64,000 bases of DNA from Sclerurus mexicanus (Eukaryota; Chordata; Aves; Passeriformes; Furnariidae), in assembly GCA_013396755.1 (NCBI GenBank), contig VWZF01006088.1:248001-312000 (forward strand), written 5' to 3'. Shown here in pieces: positions 25,901 to 39,600 of the stretch. Made by a program: the position numbers and the translations under genes. Numbering within the stretch: position 1 is the stretch's first letter; each line of letters begins with the position of its first letter. The notes under the pieces are model-generated. The model saw nothing but the letters and a program-made list of their open reading frames with translations, did no database searches and was not told the origin of the DNA.

Positions 25901-27104
25901 CCTTTAATTCCTCCACTCTATCAGTGTAAAGTGCGTGGGAGGGATTCACTGTGGGGAGATCCCTCCTGGATGGAAAAGCTCTCCCACTGCAGGAGTGGTG
26001 ATGCAGGGCTTGGTGCTGTCCACCCACAGACATCTATCTCCCCACCAGGGAGCTGGTGGGAGCTTCAGGGCGTTTCAAAGGCAGCCGAGCAAGCAGCTCC
26101 TTGCCCTGCTTTTACAGCAGGTGGGAGGTGACAGCTGGTGGATCCCTGCCCTGTGGGGGTGCACAGGATAATGGAGCTGCTTCCCTGATTAACTCTGGCA
26201 GCGGCTGCTGAGTTAATTAGTGGGCAGATATAGGATACTAGGCATTACTAATTTGTCCACAAATGCAGCTTGGAGCTGAGTGGATTTGGGGTGAATTTCA
26301 TCCCTGCTGTTAGTGAAAATAATTTTCAGGATCTGTTTCAAAATGAGTGTTTGAGCAGGAGATACTTTGACTGTTTCCATTGTGAGGTTCCATCATGAGG
26401 TTAAACCTACATGAAATTTCAGTGCAGAGTCTTCTTATGTGGCTTCATTTTGCATCCATTTGGCTCTGCTTACTCATTTCTGGACTGCCTTGCCCTTGCC
26501 AGGAGTGGTCATTCAGGTTTCATCTTCTGACTGCGAAGGGGAATCTTGCTTGCTCCAAGAGAGTCAGATCCAGTTAAATATGAGAGGCTCCTGAGAGGCA
26601 TCTAGAAATAATTCATACACTGTGGTTGCAGAAGCAGAGGCTTGTTCTGACTAGCCATGCATGGTTAAAGCATGTAAAGGCAGAGATCTCTCTGGATCCA
26701 GCTGATACAGAAAGGACAGCAGGGCCCACAAAGTCTTTAGTAATTTCACAGGGAGAAACCACTCAGGTTTGCACAAACTCAGAGTATCCCAGTGAGAATT
26801 CCTGTCCTTGCAGCTGGAAAAGAGTCATTAACAAATGTTCATTACAATAGTAACCACTTAGCCATTGGCTTGTCGCCATGCCACGATCTGTGCATCAGCA
26901 ACTCTATTTCCTGCTGGTTCCAGGTAGACAGATGTTTTCTTTGGGGGTGTTATGGAGACTGTGAATGGTTTGGATCAGGATATTGCATCTGTGCTGTGTC
27001 TGTTTTCATCAGATGCTCTTTCTCTAGGACATAGGAGATAACATCTGAGTGGGTGACGGACAAAAGGTGGAGTAAAAAGGGATAAAGGTGGAAAATGGAG
27101 TTAC

Positions 27105-27659
27105 TTGTTAGTTACTACACAGTTACTCAGCAGAGGAGGGGGTTTTTTTGTTTGGTTTTTTTCTCAGTTATTGCTGAGACAAGTGTGCAGATCAAATTTT
27201 ACCAAACAAGCTTGTTCTGCATCCTTACGCGAAGTAATTGACTCCATCTTCAAGTCAGAAATACCAGACATGTATTTACCCTTCTTGAGGAGCCTGCCTA
27301 GTTCCCATCTATATTTCATGAGTCTCAACACTCCCCGAGGCTTGCAGCACTCTGCTCTGCCTGCAGCAAAGGTCTCCTCCACTGCAAAAGCAACGATGAC
27401 TCAAGAGAAACACCGACAGATGACGTTCTCTGGATTTACATCCCCTGGCAGCATTGGCCTTATGCCCTTAATGCTGGGTGGCATTTGGATGCTCTTTCAG
27501 AGCCTGCCAGCAGTCAGGTACTACCAGCTGATGCTCAACATACCTGCCATTGGGTTGATGTACGGAACAACATCACTCCTCACACTTTGTGGGTTGGCAG
27601 TCAATAACAGCACTAACCCTCTTGTGACAAGCTCTGGTGTCTTTTCCATCTTGAATTAA
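27105..27659 (+). other. Unexplained 184-codon intronic open frame
   Basis: This is the longest plus-strand open frame outside GC-rich and repeat DNA. The translation has two hydrophobic stretches near its C-terminal end (about residues 115-136 and 140-166), each long enough to span a membrane, with a short polar link. I do not recognise a family. The start has no notable Kozak context, no obvious splice structure flanks it, and a frame of this length can arise by chance in 64 kb. I list it so that it is not lost. I consider it more likely non-coding than a gene. Confidence 0.12.
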
Positions 27660-27680
27660 TTATTAATACATTAATTAATA
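27653..27680. other. TAATTA-rich AT palindrome
   Basis: The stretch consists of repeated ATTAAT and TTAATTAA units arranged as an imperfect inverted repeat, directly after the stop codon of the 27,105-27,659 open frame. TAATTA is the core of many homeodomain binding sites, but simple AT-rich sequence explains it equally well. Confidence 0.3.
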
Positions 27681-30600
27681 GAAGGGTTAAAGCAAGGTGT
27701 GTTAGATCTGCTGGCTCAGCTGTGCAGTCAGCACAGGCTCACAGTTACAGGTTGCTGCCATCAATTTGTCTTTGATTATCAGCAACCCCACTGGTGAGGT
27801 TTCTGTCTTTCCCCTTGAGATCCTACTCTTCAGTCCCAGAAATGTTGCTGTCAGGAAGCTCTGTCTAAACTTCAGCATCAGTTTGAATTTCAGGCTTTCA
27901 CATCTGCTGCAAACGCCCCAGCACAGCTGGGTCCAACCAGACAGTCCCTTTACACTCTCCACTGAATCCAATGGGTTAATGGAAAAGAGAAGCTCTCTGT
28001 CTCTCTTTGGAGAAAATGCTTCTTCCCTCTGGTCAAAGAATGTTTATCCAAACATTTTATTCTCAAAAGAAAAGAGATCTGTTCTGGATAAATTAGAAGT
28101 GTTTGAGAAGCAAATGTTTCCTTTTGTCCATTTTCACTGAAAATAATTGAACCCACTGCAGAATTCTGAATCCTCAGGGTAAACCTGACCAAATTTCAAG
28201 AAAAAATACTCCTTATGTGAAGAAAAAGTTTATTAGCATCTTTTTTCATAGAAAACAAGTCTATTTCTTGACTCCTTCTCCCTGCTTTGTCTGATGAAAC
28301 AAATAGACAAGCAAGGAGCAGAAAGTAATTCAGATAGTTTTTTTTTTGGTTTTTTTTAACCTTCAAAGTTATTCCCCTGGTTTCTAGTAGATTCCCCATT
28401 TGCTGGGCTCTTAGTCAGAATGATGTGGAAGAAACAATGTCTGTTCCTATCAGCAGGGCTGTATTTTTAGAAGAGATGCAGAAAATAGAGGTAAGGTGGT
28501 TTTTCTTCAAGTGATATATGGGCTTTCCAATGGTGATCCCCTTTCTTTTTGTTATTTTGATTTTACTTTAGGATGGAAATACTGTGGAACTTGATGGCAT
28601 TTGAATGCAATTGTACCTGTGTGATTTCTTTATATTTCGTAGTATTACATTTATCGAGGAAAGAAATGACACATCAGAGTTAAATCTTCAGTTGCTGATA
28701 GTGCAGCTTGATTTTCTTTCAGTTGGGATCAAGCCAAAGGAATAATTATGTTTATCTATGCAATGCATATCTCTGAAATCTCTAGGTCACATTGCTCTGG
28801 GATCCAAATGTAGGTGATTTTATGACAGCTAATAACCATTGTAATTAGGAACCTAGTTAAATATCCTCAGAGCTGATCAGCTCAAGGGCTGATTTGGATT
28901 CTCCATCTCTTTTCACACAGTCTCCTGTGAGACTTTACAGCAAGTAAAGCATGGGTGACTTTTAGCATCCTTTGAAGTTTAGACACTGCTCATCAGCATC
29001 CTGAAGCTTGGGGACGAATAGACCAGCAGCACAAGCCAATGCCTCTAGTAAGTTCCTAAAAAGTGTATCAAATGTGTTAAAAAAATAAATCACACAGGAT
29101 GACTGAGCTAGAAAGGAGCCAGGGAGGGCAGGAAAGCTTTGCCACCTTTGAGCAGAGAAAGTCAGCAGTGCCTCAGCAGTCTCAGCACAGCAGGCAATTT
29201 GTCGGGTTAGTGTTGAAACGAGTCTGAGAAGGAGCTGATCTGTGGCTGGGAGCAGGTGCTGAGGGTTCTGTGCAGAAGGATCAGCAGTTTTGCCTTCACT
29301 TGGCAGCCAGGATTACTCTACCAGAAGAAATCAGTCCTGTCCATGAGCCAAGGGAGCTCTCTGCGTGATGTCATGCTGCAGGGGAACCCCTTGCTGTAGA
29401 GACCACAGGCAGCTCTACCCTTATGCAACGCAGCAGAGAGAGAAGTAGAAGAGTCAGGCAAAAAATTCCCTGCCTGTACTGGGGGCTACGTCAGCTCAGA
29501 CTGGCTCTCGGGGGGAAGTGGGTACCCTGAACAAGCAGGGCAGAAGTGGCTGTTGGGCTGTAGGAACACTGAGGCAGCCTTGGGTTTATAGCAGGCAAAT
29601 ATCAGGGATGAATTTGGGTTCCTATGTTTGCAATACACTGTACTGTACTGAGTGGCAAACTCTGCTGGCCACCCAAATCTGACCACAGGGGAATTCTCAC
29701 AGAATTTGCAACAGTCAGACACAACAGCAGGTTGGGAACCCTCAGGAAGAGACATTTTCTCAGTTTCCAACAAGTGATGGCAGTAATTTCTAATCAATTA
29801 GGGGGAGTTATTTCCCAGAGAAAATCCTGCTCATCTCACAGTAAGATTCCAAGGTACATTGCTTGTAAACAGGAAACCTATGCAGTCTGCTCAACTGCAT
29901 CAAACTTTGGTACCTCAAATTCAGGCACTGTGTAGCTGATGTTGAACAGAGACTTCCTGGATCTCCACCAGCCTTGGAAGGAGAGTCTAGATGGGGACAG
30001 CTGGGCAGGTGACACTTACGAAGTGGGTAAAGCTGTCACCTGCATTCTGTAGGGAATGGACATGGCTTTTAGACACCAACTTTTATGTGATAAGGTCTTA
30101 CTAAAAATATAAAAAGCCTGTGATGGACCAAATGCCTCACCTGGAGTATGTTGTATCTGGCTTTGGTTAGTTGGGAGATTGGCCTTTAGCTCTCTATCCT
30201 GTGGAAAAAATGCTTTACTTGGATCCTGTGTGGTGCTGAGCAGCCTTGCACAGCATCATGTGGCCATGGAAAGCAGTGAATATCCATGTGTCACAGCTGT
30301 GGTAGGTGGCCCATGAATGCCTCCACTCAGGGCCATGGGCATGCACCAGCATCACAAAGTGTGGAGATCTGGGCAGGGCCCAGCCCTGGCTGTGGCTGAT
30401 CAGTAATTGTGGCAGCTGCCGCTATCCAAGGCATGTCTGATGCTCTCCTTCACTACAGGGAATAGAGAATCGTGTTTTATTTGGAAATAAAAGATCCTTC
30501 CACAGACCAGTTTTAAAACCCATCTCATCCCAATCACAGCAACAAATCCATTTACAGTGGAATAGAGGCAGGCAGTGCTTGGCCCTCTTCCAGCACTGAG

Positions 30601-33600
30601 TTTAATACATAACAGGCATGTCAATGCCTTTAGCTCTCAGCTTTGTGCCCATCTTTGCATCCGTTTGTGATTTTCTGTGTTTTCTGGAGCTGTAGAGACT
30701 CAGAGCTGTCCTTGTTCCATATTCATTACCTGGGCTCCTCATATCTCTGCCTTGCTCAAGAAAACTGATGAGTGAATTTAGAGTTGAGGCAAAGCACCAA
30801 CTCTACAGCCCTGAAAACCAACCTCCTCTGCAGCACAAACACCAGTTTTCCCAAGCAACAGCATTTTGGCTGCCCTTATCCAGTTGAGATACAACATTGT
30901 CTACCTCTATTCCCAAGTATCTCACAGCATATTTGGAAAGTGGAAAGCACTCCATCCCATTCCCCAAGTGGGAAATACAGGCAGAGCCAGCAGTCATAGA
31001 GAACCTTACAAAAATTCTGTTGCAGAGAAAGAATTTTTTATACAAAGTGTCTAAAATTGATATGCTAATTATGGGTCCTTATTCCTCTCCTACCATCACT
31101 TTCTCTAGGGATCTCGTGCAAGCAAGAGGGAAACTGGTCACTTTTTGCCCCTTCTGTCTGGCTTGGAGTGACAGGATCTGTTCCTGCAATCTTGGCACTG
31201 TGGGCTTCTGTGCTCTGGCTGTTTATTTCTGGGTAGCCAGAAAGATTTTTGCAGCCACCAGCAGGCTGTAATTTCATCACTAAAACAGCATCAGAAAGGA
31301 GTTTTTTGTCTGTCCAGTCTGGGTTAACTGAAAGGCTTGATATCCGCCTGCTGTCTGCCAGCCATTCCCTGGCTCCTTGTCAAGGAAGTGTGATGTTACA
31401 CTTTGATAAATAGCTTTTGATCATAACCTCCTTCATGCCACTTTCTTTATCTGGGATATTCTATTCTCTTTCACCTGAAGAGGCACTAGCATGATCTGCC
31501 TTGAAGTATTTGTTATCCCCTTGAAATTTGCCAGCTAATGCCCCCAGGCTTGTCATCTGGAGGACACCTGCTCTCACACTCCATTTCTTCCTGCCTTTTG
31601 CCATATATCATCCAGAGTTTCTCCTTCCAGCAAAAGTCTTGAATTTATTTTATCTTAGGTTTACTCTGGGTCTGATAGACTGTACTTCTCTCTTCCCCCT
31701 GGGGAGCAGAAGCCGTTTACTGTGATATCACTGTCTTCTGGTGTCATTTCTGTGTCAGTAGTTCCAGTGTAGCTGGTTGAGGGAAAGCCGTTCTGTAGCC
31801 TTCCTGTTACAGCTACCTAGGAATGACTGCCCAGGGAAACCTCTGGCTTGGGATCCCCTCTCTATCAGTTGGCACCAGCAAATACATCCAAGAAAATGTC
31901 TTGGTAGACAGTTACAGAGCAGCCTATACCAGAGCAAAGGTCTCTTGATGTCTGGAAGAACAACTTATTTCTCCCAATAGAAATAAAATGTTGTAGAAAC
32001 TCAAATGAAACTCACATTGTCCTTTCCCTTACATACATCCAAGCCCTTCTTTTTATGCTGCTAAGGCATTACCTTTTATTCCCAGGAGCCCCACAGGTTA
32101 GTGTGTAGGTGGTGATTTCCTTGTGCAAGATTTCTATCTCTTGCATTTCAAATTTCCTTAATATTCCTTTGTCTCCTATTATGAGACTGCAATTCCATCT
32201 CATTTACATTTTTAGGACAAAGAGACCAATGTTGGTTTTTTTTTCTTCCCCATTGCAAGAGATAGTTTTTGTGTTCCAAAACATGCTTGGGAACAGAGCC
32301 CACACAGAGGGTAAGGAAGGCAGATACTGCATGGAGACCCCTTAGAAGCCTGCTGTCTCATCGTGCCTTCCCTTCCACCCAACACTGGTCTCAAATGCTG
32401 ATCTGGCAACCACTTGGCCACCAGAGCCATCTGCCGGTGGGTGACTTCAGCCAGCCCTGACAAGGTGTCTCACTGATTTGGAGTTGAAGGGAGGAATGAA
32501 AACAGAGCCCTGTGCAGGGCATGATCTCTGCAGCTTGGTGGGGAGGAACAGCATCAACAGTAGGAGTAAGTGTGAGCAACATATTTCAGGCTACACTGGG
32601 CTGCAGATACTGCCAAATTCCCCTGTGAGTCCTGAGGAAAGCAGGAGCTAGAGAAAAGCCCACGCTCTGTGATTCCACACATCTGCTCATCATAAGCCAG
32701 GTGGAGGGACACTGCTGTGGGAGAGTTGGCAACAGGAGGGGCACTTGAATCCTGAATCCTGGCAGCCAGTGCCTAGCATGCTTTTCAAGGATAGATTTCC
32801 ATGCTCTTTGACGCCTGTTGTGCCTGGCTCTGCAGCACACAGAGCACAGCCAGCTCTCCTGAAGCTCACAACTATCAAAATGACAGTCAAAAGGATGAGA
32901 AGTCTAAACATCCCTGAGGAGCTTGGCAAGGTTTGATCTCAGCCTGTCAGGGTGTGAACTGGAAGCTGGGCAAGAACACGCTGAGATGAAATCCTCAGAA
33001 GGGGCCACATGTAGCTGCCCACCAATATCCCTCAATGTGCCTGCTGACAAGAAGAGCCATGTTTCAGCCCAGGTGTGGAGAGGCATGAGGGAGCGAGTGT
33101 CCTGGTACCAAATAACATTTTGCAAGCAGGCTCAGGAGAAGTGGAGAATAGCCAACATGTGCTTGAGGCAGGTCCCAGATTCCTGGTGGGAAGGAAGATG
33201 CTGAAGTTCCTTATTGCTTAAATTTTGCTAAAAGCCATATTCTTCCATTAAACTCACAGGGAGATGACAGCTGGAATTTCTGTTGTACAGCCCCTTTGGC
33301 AGGCTGGAGCTGGGTCAAAGAGACTGGGATTTGGGAGTGGGTAGAGGGATTCCCCTCATTTCAGAATCTGCAGGAAGGAGCACACTGGGACCAGGGACAG
33401 TGAGGACAGGTCAAAAGATACCTGCCTTCCCCCCCGCCCCAAATGCCAGAGCAACTCCTTTGCATAAGGATGCTAGAATTTCAGGCTCTCTCTCGATTGC
33501 CTTCCCATTTTTAGGGAGTCTGATGACTATTAGTGTCCTTAGCATGTCTTCTTTGGATAGAACTGAAATAAGAGGAACAAAAGGAGAACCATGAAATAGG

Positions 33601-36600
33601 CTAGAAGTATTGAATCTTACTAGAAACAGCGCATTGGAGGTCATTCACAGGAGACTCTGTCCTTACCAGGATAATTTGGAGATCACAGTGGTTTTGGCAA
33701 GGGCAGAATGAAGTCCAGAAAGGTGGACTTTTGAGCTCTCCATCAATGGTTACAAGATTCACTTTTCAGTTATGCATGTATTTTCACTACATGACCTCTG
33801 ACAGGTAAAGAAAACAAGTTATTACAGCTATTTTGCAGACAACGAACTCAACCTAAGAGTAACTAAATGTCTTGTCTAACATTAATCAAGCCATTTGTGA
33901 CATTACAGCAATCTGAACAGAATTCTTGATGTTGCCCAAGAAACTAAACCATCTTTTCTCTAACCAAACTTGTCTGAGTCCTAACAAATGTCTGCACAGG
34001 CATATATTTTTCAAACTGTTTTTTTTTATTTTTACCCTTTTCAAATTTTAAAAAAAGAATTCCAGGTAAAACATAAGCAGAAGTTGCCTGAATTCAACTT
34101 TCCTGGCATAAATTACCCTGACAGCAATCTGACTTTAACTCCCATCTGTACTGTCGCGCCCCTGCCCACAAGCATGAGTCACACTGAGCAATAAATAACA
34201 GCTAAATCCTTCTTCTGCCTCGACAGGTGATTCTGAGGATTTTCTCTCTGCGTACACATGAGCTATAGTGCTGTAGCCTGATGATGTATTGTGGCTATTA
34301 ATTTCGGGAGATGAAGCTTTTTCATCATTAATGTCCAACTTGAACACAGGAATTTATTAGGCTGTTTGAGAAGCAAATGCAGAGCCTTCTCAGTGCTGTG
34401 AAGTGGAAAGCCTAATTGGGTTTTTTTGTTCCTTTCATTGGCTCAAGGCAACATCAGTTTCCAAGACTGGGTACTCCAACAGCTGTTTTGCCTTTTCCTC
34501 TCCCTTCCTTTCTGACCTTCATATCACCTGTCTTGTCCCACCTCCTTTCCTATATCTCATGCTCTGCTGTTGCTTTCTCTTATTCTTTGGCTCCGACAGT
34601 ATCTGCTCCTTGTTTCAGTGGTTTCCTTCTTTCTTTCCATGTTAACAGAGGCATGAGCCTCACTTCAAAAGGCTGTGAGACAGTGGATGACCCGTGGCAC
34701 AGCTGAAAACCACAGGACTTTGGGTTGTCACCATACTGCCCAAGCTCAAGGCTTTGTGTAAATGAGCTGCTCTTGCAAAGATCTGTCCTAAAGACTCCTG
34801 CAGGCACAAGAAAGGAATGTGGGATGCTTAGGAAAAAACTTTGCCAAGCATTCCAGCTTTCCATAATGTTAAGGGGCCCATCACATGTGCTCAAATTAGC
34901 CACACTCCTCTTTGCAAGTGCAGAAAAAACTGCTGAGGACTCTTTTGAGTTGAAATCCTTTATGGGTATAAAACACAAGTATAAATGTAGACTTGCTATA
35001 TGTGAGGTCTTATGTTGCTGTTAAGTCAGTGCCAACATATTCCAGGCCCTCTGGCAATTTTAGTTTGTGCATCTAGTCAATGAAAAAAAAAAAAGAAAAA
35101 TTCTATTTTTATTATTTTCTTCAAGATGCTGGTTTCAAAAGCAGGTTCTTCAAAGATCTGAGAATCTGAGATATTCGAGGTACAGCCTCCCAGCTAAGGA
35201 AGGCTTTGCAAATTGCCTTCTTACAGAAGAAAAGATGACTTTGTGGGTATGTGTGTGCTGCAGTGATATATGTGGGGCACATAGTGAATATGATAACTAG
35301 ATAATGTAATCTGTTGAATGATCATGGTTGCTACAATGTTCAGGTTTCCCCAGTAGTGTTTTATATAATTAAAATGAAAAAAAGTCAAGCTAATCAAAAT
35401 GCTATGAACTTGAATGAAGCAAAGGCAATTGCCAATATTTTCCCTACTACTTAACCTTGAAAGGAGTCTCAGATTGAATGTCTCTTTTAATTTGCTTCTT
35501 TTTTCACTTGCATTTCTCCACAGGCAAGGTGCATAATGAACAATGCATTTGCAATTTTGCAGGCTCTTGAGGCCACAAAACAGTGGTATTGGAGGGCTTA
35601 CACAGAAAAGAAAGAGGCTGGATTTAGTTTGAGAACCACATCTTTTATTTGATCTCAATCTCAGCACCATAATAACTTTGCTTGTCAGGCTTGATCTTTG
35701 GACAGTCCCGAAGGGGATCAAACCTATTAAAGAGCATGATGGAAACATAAGGTTGGCTGTGCCTGTGACAGGCTAAGGGGGATTTCTTGGAATGAGCAAG
35801 AATTCTGGCATGACCAGTGCATTTGTACACTTCACTGGAGCTGGCAAGCAACTGCCTCAAGAGACAGAGCATCCTGGGCTGGGAAAGATCTGTTCCCAAT
35901 AGCAGGAGTGGTTTCCAGCAGGGAGATCTCTCAGCCTGTGGAAATGTCTCTGCTAGAGCCCTCTGTTAACACACTCTGATATTGTGTTGGAAAACAGGAA
36001 ACAATCCTGCCATGGCTGCTGTGAGGTGCAGTAAATGATTTGTCCTTCTGTCTCCATTTGTGGGGAGGTTTGGTGGTCCCCCAGCAATGGGAAGGTGATC
36101 ATGGACAAAAACTGATGGTGCTTTTTGGTACCTGAAACACTACAGTCACTTCCCATCTGAGATCAGACATGATGAGATATCCTGGCCAGGGCACTGTGGT
36201 AACACTGAGCAAAGGGTCATTTTGTGGCACAACGCACTTTGGCTGCATGGATCCAAAGGAAAGGCTTCAGCAAGGCAGAAGGGAGGGAAGGACAAGAGCA
36301 GGGAGTGATGGGAGAAAACAGACACAGCAGACCTCAATGTTGTTCTGTTCTGTTAGGTAGAGACAGTAGGAAGAATTAGGTATTTAATGAAGATACTTTT
36401 TCAAATAAAATCCCATCTGAAAGAAAGCAGTACTTAGAAATCACTCAGGGTTGTGTCTGCTTTCATGACTCCGTCACTGGAGCAAATCTATTCATCACAG
36501 CTGTGTATTAATGAATTAGTTAATTAAGTGTCTCATTATTTAATAACTCAGGTTGCAAGTGTGATGAAATAGAAGTCCCCTTCATAGCCAGAGGCACATT

Positions 36601-39600
36601 TGCCAGTAAGCTAAGCAGTTTACAGTTAATAAAGGATGTTTGTTGTCTGACACAGGCAGAATCTGCTGAATTGCAGGCAGTTTATTTCCAAGGTTATTGC
36701 TTACACTCTTCTCCAGGAGCTTGTCAGGTCTCCCAAGCCCAGTAAGGTTAAACCTAATAAGCTGTCCAAGGGCAAACACAGGTAGAAATGCTCAAATTCA
36801 TTAAAGGGCACCAGGGCACCATTGTTTCTGAATCAACACCAAATTACCCATTAGTTTATGCTGTCAGGTGCAATGCTGATAGAGAGGTTGGTTTATTAAT
36901 AAGCAATACAGCCTCAAAGATTCTAGCTTGCTATGATATTTTAAAAGATAAGGACATAACAGAAACATGTATTGGATATTTGGTACTGATGTTACTCCCC
37001 CAGGTGATCTTGGGAAAGCTCCTTCATGTACATCTGCATTGGGACACCTCTGAATATTACTTGGTATCCAGATTGGGGTTTGTGCCTCAATTCCACATAA
37101 AGGAAAAGATTTGTGGGGCAGCAAAGCTCACCATTATCCTGGACATCATGTCAAGGATAGTTGGGTGTGAAGGCTGGAGTAAAGCATTAGTTTGGTGGTC
37201 CACAGGTGCCCCAGGAGGATAGGACACAGCACACAACATTTCCTTTTCAATGCTTGGATTAAGTTTTAGTCTCTTTCTGCCTCTAGCCATGATGTGTGAA
37301 ACAAACCTGAGAACTTTTCCCAGCCTTTCATGGGAGCTGTGGGTACTGTAGGCTGCTTAGGTGCTGTGATATTGAGAGAAGAGTAGAAGAGAAAATAGAT
37401 ATTTAGAAGAAGTTTAGAGACTATTTTCTCAGCTAAAAGATTGTTAATGTCAGTAAGATGGGCAAATTCCAGTTCAGGCATATGCGTTTCTAAGTTTTCT
37501 CTGGGTAAATTATCATCTCCACAAAACTAGCACTTAAAACTAGACACTCCTTTCCCACTAGTCCTCCTGCTGTGATTCTCCCCCATCCTCAGTGGTTTTG
37601 TTCTTTTCCCCTTTACCACCTCCCTTCTGACTAAGCTCTGAGCTGCAATTTATCCCTGTGTTTCCTCCTTGAAGCAAGTCTGTTCATTATTTATTAGCTA
37701 CCATACTCTTACACCATCTGTCTCAACTCATTATCCATATTCAGCTTGTCAAATTGACCTTTTATGGCCTTTCTCTGGAATCCTAATGTGTAGTCTGTCC
37801 CTCCTTATATAGCTTTGTGTTGCTAAGCCATTGCTTTCCAACTCCTACTGTTAAGCATTTCTCTCTGTATCTATCTCACACACTCCAACTTGATAGTCTG
37901 TGTCTCTAACTTGAGAAAAGCTGTGTATTCTTGAATGATGTTTGTTCCTTATTTCATCTGCTGCAGCACATACTGTCTTAGATATGACCTTTAAAGTATC
38001 TGTACCAACTGAGTATCAGACTTTAGGGTATAATCTCTGTCTAACAGTCTGGGGGACTTTCTGTCCCTTAGTTCATATCATACCATAGTGAATTACAAGT
38101 TGAATTCAGCCCACAGCCACTTTGCTATGAGAGTCACCACCACATAAGGCATTTTAGTGTCCAGTGTGCTGGAAACCAGAACTCTCTCCCAGTGGGATGG
38201 GTTAGTATGAAAAAATGTAATGGCATTGGAGCAGTGCAGCCAGATTCTTACTCAACATAAATCAGGACAGTTCAATCAAACGTAACTGAACTATTCTTGT
38301 TCATATCTCATCAATCTCTGCTGCCAAATTCAGGAGCTATTGTAAATGCTTCATCTTCAAACATGATAGTTTCCCTTCAGAGAAGAACGTGTTGTGTAGC
38401 AAAGTAACGCAGGAATCTGGGAGCAAATCACACAGTAGGAATTTTGTCCTGGTGGAACAAACATACACAGTGTGCACCTGCCCAGAAATGTGTAAAATCC
38501 ACCACAGATCAATAGAGGTTATCCAGGAACTGTAAGACAACTTCAGTTCAATAGACTCTGTAGCACAGAATTTTGAAGTAAAATGCTTTCTGTGATAAAT
38601 AATTAATCAGATCTGCTGGTAACACAATAAATTGCTCCAGTTCTGGTTTCCCTGCATTTCTCGACATACCAGGGCTGCATCAGCACCAATCTTCTTCCAA
38701 TGTACAGTGTGGGAAAAGTGAATAAACAAGTCCTGTCCTAAGACCCTAGCAGCATCTTTGAGCAAATCAATGACTTTTACACTGAACAACGGACTTTCAC
38801 CCGATGTGTTCTACCTGTGCTGCAGGGGAGCAATCAGTAGGTGCCATCTGTACTGCTGAAAGTCAATTCTTTGAACCAGGTGATTACAAGTCAATGACTT
38901 TCAAGTATCTTGCTCCTCTTCACAGAATCTGTGGCACAGATAGCTTGTTTAATAAGCTCCATGGAGAGTTTTTGAACCTGTGTTACATATCTATCAAATA
39001 ATTTCTTAATAATAGGAAAAGTCTCAGGAGAAACTAGTTTTTATCCTTAGTTATTGCTTAATACAGTGCTCTCCTCTGAAGCTACAACAAAAGACAGCTC
39101 TTTATCCAGAGTTCAAAGCAGGCTCTTTATAAGGTAGGCTCTGCTACAGACTTTGATTTTTAAATCTCTTGTTGCCCAGACCCAGTTAGCCTCCTGTAAG
39201 TGTTTGCAGACACAATTGATTGTTGTAGCCATTAACACAACTTTATAGCTGAAAAACGTATATTGACGTGCCCTCACATGTAATCTTGGTGTCTTTGATG
39301 GCAAAGTAGCTCCTTTTTGCTTCCAGCTGCCATGTCACTGATTAAGAGAACTAGAAAACTCACATACCTGCCTTGATTTTTCTGTACAAGCATAGAAAAG
39401 AGACCTCAGAAATTATATCTGAAGCTGATATTCCTCTAGATGCAAGGGGTTTTCAATCTGCGACTGCGATATAGTCCTCCCTCAAGAATGATAGATGACC
39501 ATGGTTGCTTTTGGACACTAATTGCAAGGACAAATTTTACTTCCAGTCTTATAAGATGGGAGAGGAATCAGGAGGGCTTTTTTCCCTAGTGATATATATA

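Noticed and set aside
35645..35899. 84-codon minus-strand ORF rich in charged and cysteine residues
   Set aside because: It looked briefly like a retrocopy end, but I could match it to no family, and it has no poly-A tail or target-site duplication.
36788..37222. 144-codon plus-strand ORF in intron 1
   Set aside because: The translation shows no domain or repeated pattern, and the length is within what chance gives in a 34-kb intron.
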